Assembly: GCF_025717515.1 (NCBI RefSeq) | Contig: NZ_JAJIRN010000006.1 | Location: forward strand, 372,001 to 436,000 | Direction of reading: 5' to 3' | Origin: Roseateles oligotrophus | GTDB lineage: Bacteria > Pseudomonadota > Gammaproteobacteria > Burkholderiales > Burkholderiaceae_C | Length of the DNA: 64,000 nucleotides | Shown here: positions 19,515 to 28,109 of the stretch, in pieces | Layout: each line of letters starts with the position of its first letter | Position numbering within the stretch: position 1 is the stretch's first letter | Notes under the pieces: generated by a model | Told to the model about the DNA's origin: nothing | The model's input: only the letters and a program-made list of their open reading frames with translations | Databases searched by the model: none | Translations under genes and position numbers: made by a program

Positions 19515-20663
19515 ATGCCCGTGATCACCTGCATCGAAGACCTGCGCATCCTGGCCCAAAAGCGCGTGCCGAGAATGTTCTACGACTATGCCGATTCCGG
19601 CTCATGGACCGAAGGCACCTACCGCGCCAACTCGGCGGACTTCCAGGCCATCAAGCTGCGCCAGCGGGTTGCGGTGAATCTGGAAAACCGCTCCACCGCC
19701 ACGCAGATGATTGGCGTCGATGTAGCGATGCCGGTCGCGATTGCGCCGACCGGACTGACCGGCATGCAGCATGCCGACGGCGAGATTCTGGCCGCCCGCG
19801 CGGCCGAAAAATTCGGCATCCCCTTCACCTTGTCGACGATGAGCATCTGCTCGATCGAAGACGTCGCCGGCCGCACGCAGGCGCCGTTCTGGTTTCAGCT
19901 CTACGTGATGAAGGACCGCGCCTATATTGAACGTTTGATCGACCGGGCCAAGGCCGCACGCTGTGGCGCTCTTGTACTGACGCTGGACTTGCAGATCCTC
20001 GGCCAGCGTCACAAAGACATCAAGAACGGCCTGTCCGCGCCGCCGAAGCCGAGCATCGCCAACCTGATCAATCTGATGACCAAGCCACGCTGGTGCCTGG
20101 GCATGTTGGGCACACCCAGGCGGCAGTTCGGCAATATCGTCGGCCATGTCAAGGGTGTCGAGAACATGGGCTCCTTGTCCGAATGGACCGCCCAGCAGTT
20201 CGACACTGCGCTCAATTGGGGCGATGTCGAGTGGATCAAAAAACGCTGGGGCGGCAAGCTGATTTTGAAAGGCATACAGGACGTCGAAGATGCAAGGCTG
20301 GCCGTCAACTCGGGCGCTGATGCCTTGATCGTCAGCAACCACGGTGGGCGCCAACTCGACGGCGCCGAGTCCAGCATCCACGCGCTGCCCGCCATCGTCG
20401 AGGCGGTGGGCAAGCAGATCGAGGTGCATATGGACGGCGGCATCCGTTCGGGCCAGGATGTGCTGAAGGCGCGCGCGCTGGGCGCGCGCGGTACCTATAT
20501 CGGCCGGGCGTTTTTGTACGGCCTGGGGGCGATGGGCGAAGCCGGTGTCAGCAAAGCGCTGGAGATCATCCACAAGGAGTTGGATCTGACCATGGCGTTT
20601 TGCGGCCATACGCGAATCGATCAGGTCGGGCCCGGCGTCTTGCTACCGCCCAGAATGCGCTGA
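19515..20663 (+). CDS. lldD: FMN-dependent L-lactate dehydrogenase
   Basis: Oxidises L-lactate to pyruvate at the membrane and passes electrons to the quinone pool. It has 382 residues, normal for LldD. It begins MPVITCIEDLRILAQKRVPRMFYDYADSGSWTE. It has the FMN-binding PVAIAPTGLTGMQHADGE segment, the catalytic base His276 in SNHGGRQLDG, and VHMDGGIRSGQDVLKARALGARGTYIGRAFLYG. It stands apart from the permease/D-lactate operon and faces the opposite way, so it must have its own promoter in the 118 bases after YbaN. No TGGT-ACCA operator like the two at 26.0-26.1 kb is obvious in that spacer. Confidence 0.94.
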   Translation: MPVITCIEDLRILAQKRVPRMFYDYADSGSWTEGTYRANSADFQAIKLRQRVAVNLENRSTATQMIGVDVAMPVAIAPTGLTGMQHADGEILAARAAEKFGIPFTLSTMSICSIEDVAGRTQAPFWFQLYVMKDRAYIERLIDRAKAARCGALVLTLDLQILGQRHKDIKNGLSAPPKPSIANLINLMTKPRWCLGMLGTPRRQFGNIVGHVKGVENMGSLSEWTAQQFDTALNWGDVEWIKKRWGGKLILKGIQDVEDARLAVNSGADALIVSNHGGRQLDGAESSIHALPAIVEAVGKQIEVHMDGGIRSGQDVLKARALGARGTYIGRAFLYGLGAMGEAGVSKALEIIHKELDLTMAFCGHTRIDQVGPGVLLPPRMR

Positions 20664-20671
20664 ACTTTTCC

Positions 20672-20689
20672 GGGCCAGCGCGCTGGCCC
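20672..20689. terminator. Perfect 18-bp palindrome between two convergent genes
   Basis: GGGCCAGCG followed directly by CGCTGGCCC fills the 27-base gap between the lldD stop and the stop of the converging gene. It is symmetrical, so it can serve both transcripts. It lacks a T-run, although TTTT precedes it on the plus strand. Confidence 0.55.
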
Positions 20690-20690
20690 C

Positions 20691-21206
20691 TCAGCGCTCC
20701 AAACGCCGCACCTTGGCGGTCTCGTTGCTGGCCTCGAACTCCATCACATAAGTGCCCATAATGCCGCGGCGTACCTTGACCTTGGGGTTCTTCAAATAGA
20801 GCACGGCCGAGCTGTCGTCCACGATCTGCCAAAGCTGCCCATTGGCGAACCGGATCACATGCTTGGGGCCCCAACCCTCAAACAGCCCGCTGATTTCGCT
20901 TTCGACCTCCTGAGCTTCGGACTTGCGGGCCTGCTGCTCCAGGCCGAAGCCGGCTGCGGCCGGCGCTGCCGCCGGGGCAGCAGCGGGAACAAGCGCAGGC
21001 GCTGCAGCCAGAGCAACTTGGCCTGCCGTCTTTCTGCCCGCCACCTGCGCGTCCACCCAGCCGTCGTAGCAAAGCAGCCTGGCTTGCGCATCCGCCAAAG
21101 CCCTGCATTGCTCAAGCGCCACCGGCTGTGCAGGGACCGTCAGCCAAGTCAATGCGAGGCCCAGGCCCGCTACCGGGCCCATGAATTTACGCGTTAGTTT
21201 CATCAT
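20691..21206 (-). CDS. Hypothetical secreted protein
   Basis: 171 residues with an N-terminal signal peptide (MKLTRKFMGPVAGLGLALTWLTVPAQP). Next comes the pattern EQCRALADAQARLLCYDGW, resembling the CxxxxDxxxRLxCYD stretch found at the mature N-terminus of many small periplasmic proteins of proteobacteria. An alanine/proline-rich linker follows, then a basic beta-rich domain (VIRFANGQLWQIVDDSSAVLYLKNPKVKVRRG). Function unknown; periplasmic location inferred. It converges with lldD and lies 186 bases from the permease gene, which is upstream of it on the same strand. Confidence 0.8.
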   Translation of the reverse strand: MMKLTRKFMGPVAGLGLALTWLTVPAQPVALEQCRALADAQARLLCYDGWVDAQVAGRKTAGQVALAAAPALVPAAAPAAAPAAAGFGLEQQARKSEAQEVESEISGLFEGWGPKHVIRFANGQLWQIVDDSSAVLYLKNPKVKVRRGIMGTYVMEFEASNETAKVRRLER

Positions 21207-21392
21207 GCCTAAGTCAATCGTGAACAGCTGAGTTCAGCATAGCATTTGGATCTCCAGCCCATGCCGCGTGCCGACAAAGGTCTAGTCGGCAAGCAACAAC
21301 TTCAGCCCCTTGACCCGCAAGCTCTTGAGAACCTTGATGCTGATCTCGCAAGGCCGGTGTATCCCGGCCGACGCTCGCGCCCCAAACCCGCC

Positions 21393-23054
21393 TTACTTGA
21401 CCACCATCAGCGTGAACGGCCAGACATAGGCCTGCAGCGTCACCAGCACGCCGACCAGACTGGCCAGGGCGATCGAATGGAAGAAGACAAAGCGCAGGAT
21501 GTCGCCTTCATGGTTGAACCAGCGTGTGGCGGTGGACGCCACCACGATCGACTGCGCATCGATCATCTTGCCCATCACACCGCCCGAGCTATTGGCCGCC
21601 CCCATCAAGTTCGGCGACAAGCCCAGTTGCTCGGCCGCGACCCGCTGCATGCCACCGAACAACACGTTAGAGGCGGTGTCAGAACCCGTCATCGCCACGC
21701 CGATCCAGCCCATCAAGGTGCCGAAGAAGGGGTAGAACACGCCGCTATTGGCGAAGGCCAGGCCCAGCGTGGTGTCGGTACCCGAGAAGCGGGTCAGCGT
21801 GCCCAGACCCAGCATCAAGACGATGGTCAGCAGCGAATAGCGCACCAGCCAGAAGGTACGCACAAAGGTGCGGGCAATTTCCATCGGCCGGTACTTCATC
21901 ACCAGCGCGCCAACGATGGCCGACAGCAGGATGCCGGTACCGGTGGCCGAGAGCAGACCCAAGACATAGACGGCACCTTCCTTGGTCGGCTTGAGCACCA
22001 CCGGCGGCATCTTCTCGACCAGATTGTGCAGACCGGCCATCGGGAAGCTTGGCGCGTAAAGGCTGTTAAGAAAGGCCTTGACCGGCGGCAAGCCCCAGAC
22101 GAACACGAATACGGTCAGGATCAACCAGGGTGTCCAGGCGCGCGCCAATTCGGCACGTGAGTAGTGCTGAATCGGCTCGGCCGCCTTGGCCTCGCCGCCG
22201 TCGGTCTCATGGCCCTTCAGATTCGGCGAGGTCCAGATCTTCTTTGGCTGCCAGACGCGCAGGAACAGCACCAGGCTGGCCATCGAGACAATCGCCGCGA
22301 TGATGTCGACCAACTCGGGGCCGATGAAGTTCGACACCATGTATTGCGGAATCGCAAACGACAGGCCGGTGACCAGAATGGCGGGCCAGATTTCCATCAT
22401 CGCCTTGCGCCCGGCAAAGGCCCAGATCAGCCAGAACGGCACCAGCAACGAGAAGAACGGCAGCTGCCGGCCAATCATCGCGGTAACCTCCATCAGGTCA
22501 TAGCCGTGCACCTTGGCCAGCGTGATGACCGGCGTGCCGAGCGCACCGAAAGCGACCGGCGCGGTGTTGGCAATCAGGCTCAGGCCCGAGGCGGCGAGTG
22601 GCGAGAAGCCCAGGCCGATCAGGATGCCGGCCGTCACCGCAACCGGGGTGCCGAAACCCGCCGCGCCCTCGAAGAATGCGCCGAAGCAGAACGCGATCAA
22701 GAGCAGTTGCAAACGCCTGTCATCGGTGATGCCCGACAGCGAGGCCTGCAAGACCTTGAAGCTGCCGTTTTGCTCGGCCAGTTGCTGCAGAAAGATGATG
22801 TTGAGCACGATCCAGCCGATCGGCAACAGGCCGGTGAAGCCGCCATACATGGCCGCCGTGCCCGCCATGCCGACCGGCATGCCGTAGGCGAACACCGCCA
22901 CCAACACGGCGGTCAGCAGACCAAGCCCGGCGGCGATATGCGCTTTGATGTGAAGAAAGCCCAAGGACACTAGCATCACCACCACCGGCGTGGCCGCCAG
23001 CAAGGTGGAAATCACCATATTTCCGAACGGGTCGTAGATCTGTTGCCAACTCAT
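21393..23054 (-). CDS. lldP: L-lactate permease family transporter
   Basis: Inner-membrane lactate/proton symporter of 553 residues with about 13 hydrophobic segments. It begins MSWQQIYDPFGNMVISTLLAATPVVVMLVSLGFL and contains GAFFEGAAGFGTPVAVTAGILIGLGF, WIVLNIIFLQQLAEQNG and MTGSDTASNVLFGGMQ, all characteristic of the LctP family; glycolate is a known alternative substrate. AAGGAG lies 7 bases before the ATG. It is the second gene of an operon with the D-lactate-type dehydrogenase (37-base spacing), whose shared promoter region carries the regulator's operators. Confidence 0.94.
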   Translation of the reverse strand: MSWQQIYDPFGNMVISTLLAATPVVVMLVSLGFLHIKAHIAAGLGLLTAVLVAVFAYGMPVGMAGTAAMYGGFTGLLPIGWIVLNIIFLQQLAEQNGSFKVLQASLSGITDDRRLQLLLIAFCFGAFFEGAAGFGTPVAVTAGILIGLGFSPLAASGLSLIANTAPVAFGALGTPVITLAKVHGYDLMEVTAMIGRQLPFFSLLVPFWLIWAFAGRKAMMEIWPAILVTGLSFAIPQYMVSNFIGPELVDIIAAIVSMASLVLFLRVWQPKKIWTSPNLKGHETDGGEAKAAEPIQHYSRAELARAWTPWLILTVFVFVWGLPPVKAFLNSLYAPSFPMAGLHNLVEKMPPVVLKPTKEGAVYVLGLLSATGTGILLSAIVGALVMKYRPMEIARTFVRTFWLVRYSLLTIVLMLGLGTLTRFSGTDTTLGLAFANSGVFYPFFGTLMGWIGVAMTGSDTASNVLFGGMQRVAAEQLGLSPNLMGAANSSGGVMGKMIDAQSIVVASTATRWFNHEGDILRFVFFHSIALASLVGVLVTLQAYVWPFTLMVVK

Positions 23055-23091
23055 GTTTGTCTCCTTGGGTCGATGAAAAAATAGCGACGGC

Positions 23092-25881
23092 CTAGCAACT
23101 CGTTTGCAGCGACTCGCGACTGCATTCCTCGAGCAGATAGGCGATCGATCGATAGCTGCGCCCGGTCTCGGCCGTCAGGCCGATCTCGCAGGTTCGGTTG
23201 GTCGACACGCCCGAGCAGCAATTGCTCGGCAGCGCCGCGTGAACCTTGCGCAGCGCGTGGCGATTGAGCTCGGGCACGGCGAAGCCACGGTCGCCACCAA
23301 AACCGCAGCAGCCGACACCGGTCGGCTCGATGATTTGTTCACTACAGGCGTTCAACAACGCACGCAGCTTGGCGTCACTCTCTTGACGACGCACGCTGCA
23401 ATTGATGTGCAGCGCGATGGGCCCGGCCTGGCGCGTGATGCGCAGGCGCGGCAACAACGCGTCATGGGCGAATTCGTGGAAGTCATACAGGCGCAAGTTC
23501 GAAGGCAGTCCGGCGAGGATTTGCTGCAAGCGTGCCGAGCAAGCGCTGGCATCCGAGATGACCGGGTAATAGCCGCCTTGGCCGTCATCGGCCGCCGCCA
23601 GCAAGGCCGCCACGACGGCCTCGGCCATCGCACCGGCCGCCTCGGCCTGGCCCTTGCTGGCCAAGCTCTGGCCGCAGCAAAGCTTGTCAAAATCCTTGGG
23701 CAGACGCGGCGCGTAGCCGGCACGCACCAACAAGTCGCTGACGACCTCCGGCAAGCTCGCCTCAGCGGAATGATTGGCGCCAAAAATGCGGCCGGCACAG
23801 GCCGGGAAATAGACCACCGGATCACCGGCGCCGCGGTAAGACCGGGGCGGCTTGCCGGCACGCGGCATGCCGGCCTTCCAGGCACCGCCGGTCAGGCGCG
23901 CCAGTGGGCCGTCGCCGATCACGCCGGCGGCCATTTGGCCGGCGCTCAAGGCCAGCCTTGCCACCCCGACCACGCTGCCGAAATGGTCAGCGGTCCAAGC
24001 CCCAAGCCTGCGCGCGACCGGGCTGCTTTGGCGGCCGCGCAGCAAACGCGTCAACTCGCCGGTGTCGATGCCGACCGGGCAGGCGGTGGAGCACAGGCCG
24101 CAGCCGGCGCAGGTGTCCAGGCCCTGGTAGGCAAAGGCGGTCTCCAGCTCGCCGGACGGCTCGCCCGCGGCCGCGCGCCGCGACAGCTCGCGCCAGCTGA
24201 CGATGCGCTGGCGCGGTGAAAGCGTCAGCCCATGCGACGGGCAATGCGGCTCGCAGAACCCGCATTCAATGCAGCGGTCGATCAGCGACTCGGCCGACGG
24301 CATCGGTTTCAGATGCTGCAGATGCGCTTGCTGATCGGGGTTGAGGATAACGCCTGGGTTGAGCAGATGCTGCGGATCGAGCAGTTGCTTGATCCTGTGC
24401 ATCAAGGCGGTCGCCTGGGCGCCCCACTCGCGCTCGACAAAGGGCGCCATATTGCGGCCGGTGCCATGCTCGGCCTTCAAGGAGCCGTCGTACTTGTCGA
24501 CCACCAGCGCGCAGACCGCCTCCATCAATTTTTCATAACGGTCCAGCTCGACTGCGCCGGAGAAGTCCTGGGTGAAGACAAAGTGCAGATTGCCCTCCAG
24601 CGCATGGCCGAAGATGATGGCCTCGTCGTAACCATGGCGCTGCAACAGCGCCTGCAGATCAAGCGTCGCCGCCGCCAGCGATTCGAGCGGAAAGGCGACG
24701 TCCTCGATGATCACCGTCGTGCCGGCGCGGCGCATCGCACCGACCGAGGGGAAAGTGCCCTTGCGCACCTTCCAGTACATCTCGCAGGTGGCGGGGTCGG
24801 TGGCAAAGGCCGGCGCCTCGATGGTTTCGATGCCGGTCAGTGCCGCCAGCACGGCGCCGCTGCGCAACTGCAGGGCGACAGCGGTTTCGGCCCTCACCTC
24901 GATCAACAAGGCTGCTGCGTCGGCGCCCAGCGTGCGCATCACGGCGGGCAGGCCGGGCTTGTACTCGACCGAGCGCAGCGCGGCGCGGTCAAGCAACTCC
25001 ACCGCCGCGACCGGCGTCGCCTTCAAACGCGTCACCGCCTGGCAAGCGATCTCTATGCTGGGGAAGAACAACAAAGCGCTGGCCTTGCAGGGGTCCTCGA
25101 CCACCGTGCTCAGCGTCAAGCTAGCGATGAAACCCAGCGTACCTTCCGAGCCGATCATCAGGTGAGCGAGGATGTCTATGGGGTTCTCGAAGTCGATCAG
25201 CGCATTGAGGCTGTAGCCGGTGGTGTTCTTGATCTTGTACTTGCGGCGGATGCGTGCGGCCAAGGCATCGTCCGCCCGGGTGGCGCGGCCCATTTGCGCG
25301 AGTTCGGCCAGCAACGCGGCATGGCTGACGCGAAACGCGGCCACGCTGGCGGCGTCCTCGGTGTCGAGTCGGCTGCCGTCGGCCAGCAGCACGCGCAGGC
25401 CGGCCAGCGTTTGATAACTGTTGTGCGCGGTGCCGCAGCACATGCCCGAGGCGTTGTTGGCGGCGATGCCACCGATCTTGCAGGTGTTGATGGAGGCCGG
25501 ATCAGGGCCGATCTTGCGGCCGTATGGTGCCAAACGGGCGTTGACCTCGGCGCCGATAAGGGCTGGGCCCATCTTGACGCTGGTGGCATCGGCGCCGATC
25601 TCGCAGCCGGCAAAACCTTCGCCGATCAGCGCCAGCACGCCGTCGGTCACCGCCTGGCCCGACAAGCTGGTGCCGGCGGCACGGAAGGTGACCTTGCGGC
25701 CATGCTCGCGCGACGCCCGCAGCAAGGCCTGCACCTGCGGCTCCGATTCGACCCGCACCACCAACTCCGGGGTCAGCCGGTAGAAGCTCGCGTCGGTGCC
25801 GTAGGCCAGACGACGCAGCGGGTCGGTGATCAGTTGCTCCGCCGGCAGCAAGCGGGCCAAGTCTTGCAAAAAGGTGTTCAT
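23092..25881 (-). CDS. FAD and 4Fe-4S D-lactate dehydrogenase-type oxidoreductase
   Basis: A 929-residue membrane-associated dehydrogenase. The N-terminal FAD-binding domain of the VAO/PCMH type (FRAAGTSLSGQAVTDGVLAL, GGIAANNASGMCCG) is followed by the FAD-oxidase C-domain. Then come two cluster motifs, CIECGFCEPHCPSHG and CAGCGLCSTACPVG. A CCG-type C-terminus has VYFPACAGRIFG, CCGQSLASKGQ and GVGCCGFGGDRGF. This layout matches the Dld-II type D-lactate dehydrogenase known from Shewanella; 2-hydroxyglutarate or glycolate are possible alternatives. The frame opens at 25929, but the conserved start is the ATG at 25881. It is cotranscribed with the lactate permease, which supports lactate as substrate. 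Confidence 0.9.
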   Translation of the reverse strand: MNTFLQDLARLLPAEQLITDPLRRLAYGTDASFYRLTPELVVRVESEPQVQALLRASREHGRKVTFRAAGTSLSGQAVTDGVLALIGEGFAGCEIGADATSVKMGPALIGAEVNARLAPYGRKIGPDPASINTCKIGGIAANNASGMCCGTAHNSYQTLAGLRVLLADGSRLDTEDAASVAAFRVSHAALLAELAQMGRATRADDALAARIRRKYKIKNTTGYSLNALIDFENPIDILAHLMIGSEGTLGFIASLTLSTVVEDPCKASALLFFPSIEIACQAVTRLKATPVAAVELLDRAALRSVEYKPGLPAVMRTLGADAAALLIEVRAETAVALQLRSGAVLAALTGIETIEAPAFATDPATCEMYWKVRKGTFPSVGAMRRAGTTVIIEDVAFPLESLAAATLDLQALLQRHGYDEAIIFGHALEGNLHFVFTQDFSGAVELDRYEKLMEAVCALVVDKYDGSLKAEHGTGRNMAPFVEREWGAQATALMHRIKQLLDPQHLLNPGVILNPDQQAHLQHLKPMPSAESLIDRCIECGFCEPHCPSHGLTLSPRQRIVSWRELSRRAAAGEPSGELETAFAYQGLDTCAGCGLCSTACPVGIDTGELTRLLRGRQSSPVARRLGAWTADHFGSVVGVARLALSAGQMAAGVIGDGPLARLTGGAWKAGMPRAGKPPRSYRGAGDPVVYFPACAGRIFGANHSAEASLPEVVSDLLVRAGYAPRLPKDFDKLCCGQSLASKGQAEAAGAMAEAVVAALLAAADDGQGGYYPVISDASACSARLQQILAGLPSNLRLYDFHEFAHDALLPRLRITRQAGPIALHINCSVRRQESDAKLRALLNACSEQIIEPTGVGCCGFGGDRGFAVPELNRHALRKVHAALPSNCCSGVSTNRTCEIGLTAETGRSYRSIAYLLEECSRESLQTSC

Positions 25882-26000
25882 GGCCGTCCGCCCCCAATCA
25901 CCCCGATCGAAAAAATACGGGCGCCACATGGCGCATGTGGAAAGGACTTTGGGTTTTGACGGGGGTCTTTTGAATTCACTCCGGCCTCAGCTTCCTTGAG

Positions 26001-26027
26001 TGGTTAAATGGTCTTACCAGTTAACCA
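26001..26027. promoter_or_regulatory. Nested palindromic operator 1 of the lactate regulator
   Basis: Core TGGTCTTACCA at 26009-26019 is a perfect TGGT-n3-ACCA palindrome, the recognition pattern of PdhR/LldR-type FadR-family regulators. Outer arms TGGTTAA (26001-26007) and TTAACCA (26021-26027) are symmetric about the same centre, so 26 of the 27 bases around the central T fit one palindrome except for a single mismatched pair. Likely the main site repressing the dehydrogenase-permease operon. Confidence 0.85.
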
Positions 26028-26114
26028 AATGTTAGAAGACTCGAAAATGGATTGAATAGGTGTTTCCCCTTGGTGACATGGGCTGGCACGCGCGACAATC
26101 GTGTACCATTTGAA

Positions 26115-26125
26115 TGGTCTTACCA
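26115..26125. promoter_or_regulatory. Operator 2, just upstream of the regulator gene
   Basis: Repeats the same core TGGTCTTACCA as operator 1, 106 bases away and 13 bases before the regulator's ATG at 26138. The position implies autoregulation. An ATG overlapping its left end (26114) is in frame with the regulator but is probably not the start. Confidence 0.85.
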
Positions 26126-26137
26126 CTTGCCTTAGCC

Positions 26138-26893
26138 ATGACATTGAACCGATCTGCCGTGCCCCGCCTTGCCGATACGGTTGCTGCTGAGCTTGAAAAA
26201 CGCATCCTCGAGGGCTCGCTCAAGCCTGGTGACGCCCTGCCCTCAGAGCGAACTCTTGCGCTGGACCTGGGCGTCTCGCGGCCCTCGCTGCGGGAGGCCA
26301 TCCAGAAGTTGGTCTTGAAGGGTTTGCTGAGCACGCGCCATGGCGCCGGCACCTATGTCACCGACAAGTTGGAGGCGCATTTCGCGGACCCTTGGCAGGA
26401 GATGGTCAAGGATCACCCGATGCTGCACCGGGATCTGCTTGAGTTCAGGCAAATGCTGGAAAGCCAAGCCGCGGGCTTGGCCGCCGAGCGGGCCACAGAC
26501 CTTGATATCAAGCGTCTGGACGCGCTCTATGCAAAGATGGAACTCGCCTACGACGGCGAGGATTTGGCGGTATCGATCAATGCCGATGTGGCCTTCCACC
26601 AAGCGATTGCCGAGGCCGCCCACAATGTCTTGATTGGGCATTTGACCGCCAGCCTGATGCGTGCGATCCACGGCCATGTATCGACCAATCTGGAGCATCT
26701 GCACACGCGCCCGCAACGCTGGGAGCAATTGAGGGCCCAGCACCGCGCCATTTGGCAAGCTATTCGCGAGCGCAATCCGGCAAAAGCGGAGCAAGCCGCG
26801 CGCGCCCATATCGAATTCGTGCGCGACAGCATCGAACACAATTCAAAGGAAGAGGAGCGCCGCTCCAGCGCCTTGCGCCGTTCGAACGATTGA
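26138..26893 (+). CDS. FadR-family GntR transcriptional regulator (LldR/PdhR-like)
   Basis: DNA-binding regulator of 251 residues. The winged helix at about 10-75 has LADTVAAELEKRILEGSLKPGDALPSERTLALDLGVSRPSLREAIQKLVLKGLL and HGAGTYVTDK. The all-helical FCD effector domain follows, with FRQMLESQAAGLAAERAT, the metal-binding DVAFHQAI and HRAIWQAI His residues, and AARAHIEFVRDSI. It is divergent from the lactate dehydrogenase-permease operon and flanked by operators of the PdhR/LldR type, so it most likely represses that operon in the absence of lactate. An in-frame ATG at 26114 lies inside operator 2, so I prefer 26138. Confidence 0.92.
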   Translation: MTLNRSAVPRLADTVAAELEKRILEGSLKPGDALPSERTLALDLGVSRPSLREAIQKLVLKGLLSTRHGAGTYVTDKLEAHFADPWQEMVKDHPMLHRDLLEFRQMLESQAAGLAAERATDLDIKRLDALYAKMELAYDGEDLAVSINADVAFHQAIAEAAHNVLIGHLTASLMRAIHGHVSTNLEHLHTRPQRWEQLRAQHRAIWQAIRERNPAKAEQAARAHIEFVRDSIEHNSKEEERRSSALRRSND

Positions 26894-26955
26894 TTTGCTT
26901 GAGGACTGGACCACAAATCTCGCGGCCGCTTTGGTGAAGCCCACATTTTTGGACG

Positions 26956-26995
26956 AAAAAAAAATGCCCAAGTCGTTGATTTACTTGGGCATTTT
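26956..26995. terminator. Bidirectional intrinsic terminator between the regulator and tmRNA
   Basis: Stem AAAATGCCCAAGT / ACTTGGGCATTTT (26961-26973 and 26983-26995) with a 9-base loop. On the minus strand it is followed by nine T residues, ideal for ending ssrA. On the plus strand a shorter T4 can end the regulator transcript. Confidence 0.88.
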
Positions 26996-27025
26996 CACTT
27001 TCTTGCATCCCCTGGGATGCTAAAT

Positions 27026-27397
27026 TGGTGGAGCCGGGGGGAATTGAACCCCCGTCCGCAAGCCATCACCGGGCAGTTCTACATGCTTAGCCGTCTGATT
27101 TGAATCTCACGGTTGAATCGCGCAGTGGCACGCTATCCTTCCCGCCAGTCACTTGATCTTGTCCTGTACCTTGTAACCCGATGCAGAACCAGCCAATGTG
27201 TATGACTTCTCAGCCTTCAGCCTTGCGACTTAAGCCCGGCCCATTGGCCAACCGTTGAGAAGCTCACGCGCAATTAAGCGGCGAGTGCGAACGTAGAGTC
27301 GTTTGCAGTTACTTTGTTTCCAGTGGTTTTACGAGCGAACTGGTGCTCGGCATGCCCTACTCCGGATCCGCACCCACGTCGAAACCTGGTCGGCCCC
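27026..27397 (-). ncRNA. ssrA: Transfer-messenger RNA (tmRNA)
   Basis: Rescues stalled ribosomes together with SmpB. Read on the minus strand, the 5' end is GGGGCCGACCAGGTTTCGAC (from 27397) and the 3' end has a T-arm GGGGGTTCAATTCCCCC followed by GGCTCCACCA ending at 27026. The acceptor arms GGGGCCG and CGGCTCC pair with one G-U. The tag frame at 27274-27306 begins with a GCA resume codon and encodes ANDSTFALAA before TAA. This is a variant of the usual betaproteobacterial AND...ALAA tag. Length 372 nt with encoded CCA. It lies directly downstream of gph, with its promoter in the gph 3' end and a strong terminator at 26956-26995. Confidence 0.97.
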
Positions 27398-27407
27398 AGA
27401 ACTGTGT

Positions 27408-27434
27408 ATTTTAAGCCAATCCGAGCAACTTCAA
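27408..27434 (-). promoter_or_regulatory. Predicted ssrA promoter inside the 3' end of gph
   Basis: On the minus strand, TTGAAG (27429-27434) and TAAAAT (27408-27413) are 15 bases apart, about 10 bases before the mature tmRNA 5' end; precursor trimming by RNase P would cover that gap. The TAA of TAAAAT is also the gph stop codon (27411-27413). Confidence 0.6.
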
Positions 27435-28109
27435 GATCCCGGATGGCGAAGAAAGAATAATATCGGCATTCCAGGCCTCAATCGGCTTGCCATTGCCCAA
27501 ATATCCCCAGCCCGCTGCCACCGTACCCATGCCAGCAGCCCGACCGGCAATGATGTCGCGCTCATCGTCTCCGATATAGACGCAGCGCTGCGGATCTATG
27601 CCGCCGCGTTTGGCCGCCTCGAGCAGCGGCGCGGGATGCGGCTTCGCATGCGCTGTTGTATCCCCGCCAATGACGGCAAAGGCCGCCTCATCCAAACCCA
27701 GCTCGCGCGTCAGCGGCAGGGCAAATCGCTCGGCCTTATTGGTGACGATGCCCCATGGAATACCAGCAAGCCTAAGCCCACTCAGCAACTCTAGCACCTG
27801 ATCAAACAGCTGCGTTTCTCGCGCCATACGCGCTTCATAGCGATCCAAGAACTCGCTCCTGCTGGCTTCGTAATCGCTGTGAGCGGGGGTCATTTGCAGC
27901 GCCACTTCCAACATGCCGCGCGCGCCAGTACCCACCAACGGCCGCAGAGTTTCCAGCGGCAACGCAGCCAAACCCCGGCTCAAACGCATTTCATTGGCTG
28001 CACCGGCCAAATCCGGTGCGCTATCGACCAAAGTGCCGTCAAGGTCAAATAGCAGTGCATGAATGGCGGAAGGTGAATCTTGCCATTTCCTGGGGCAATC
28101 AAATGTCAT
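27411..28109 (-). CDS. gph: Phosphoglycolate phosphatase
   Basis: HAD-superfamily hydrolase of 232 residues that removes 2-phosphoglycolate. Motif I is [16 protein letters not shown], motif II WGIVTNK, and motifs III/IV are [10 protein letters not shown] and [14 protein letters not shown]. The ATG at 28109 overlaps the ubiG stop in an ATGA junction, the usual coupling of ubiG-gph; a TTG at 28124 is a weaker alternative. The gene ends 13 bases before the tmRNA 5' end and carries the ssrA promoter in its last codons. HAD specificity is assigned by similarity and by the ubiG neighbour. Confidence 0.92.
   Translation of the reverse strand: MTFDCPRKWQDSPSAIHALLFDLDGTLVDSAPDLAGAANEMRLSRGLAALPLETLRPLVGTGARGMLEVALQMTPAHSDYEASRSEFLDRYEARMARETQLFDQVLELLSGLRLAGIPWGIVTNKAERFALPLTRELGLDEAAFAVIGGDTTAHAKPHPAPLLEAAKRGGIDPQRCVYIGDDERDIIAGRAAGMGTVAAGWGYLGNGKPIEAWNADIILSSPSGILKLLGLA

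Larger units (their letters stand above)
25882..26137. promoter_or_regulatory. Divergent promoter region of the lactate operon and its regulator
   Basis: 256 bases between the dehydrogenase start (minus) and the regulator start (plus), holding two TGGT-CTT-ACCA operators centred at 26014 and 26120. No gene. Their spacing of 106 bases would allow looping by a dimeric regulator bound at both sites. Confidence 0.75.

Noticed and set aside
21207-21392. Gene or terminator between the secreted protein and the lactate permease
   Set aside because: Only a 6-bp GGCCGG/CCGGCC hairpin near 21353-21370 without T-run; the long plus-strand frame here is antisense to the permease.
26114-26116. ATG as start of the lactate regulator
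   Set aside because: It is in frame but overlaps operator 2 and has no ribosome-binding site; the conserved N-terminus fits the ATG at 26138.
27303-27794. 163-codon plus-strand frame crossing tmRNA and gph
   Set aside because: It overlaps ssrA and the conserved gph gene on the opposite strand and has no homologous look.
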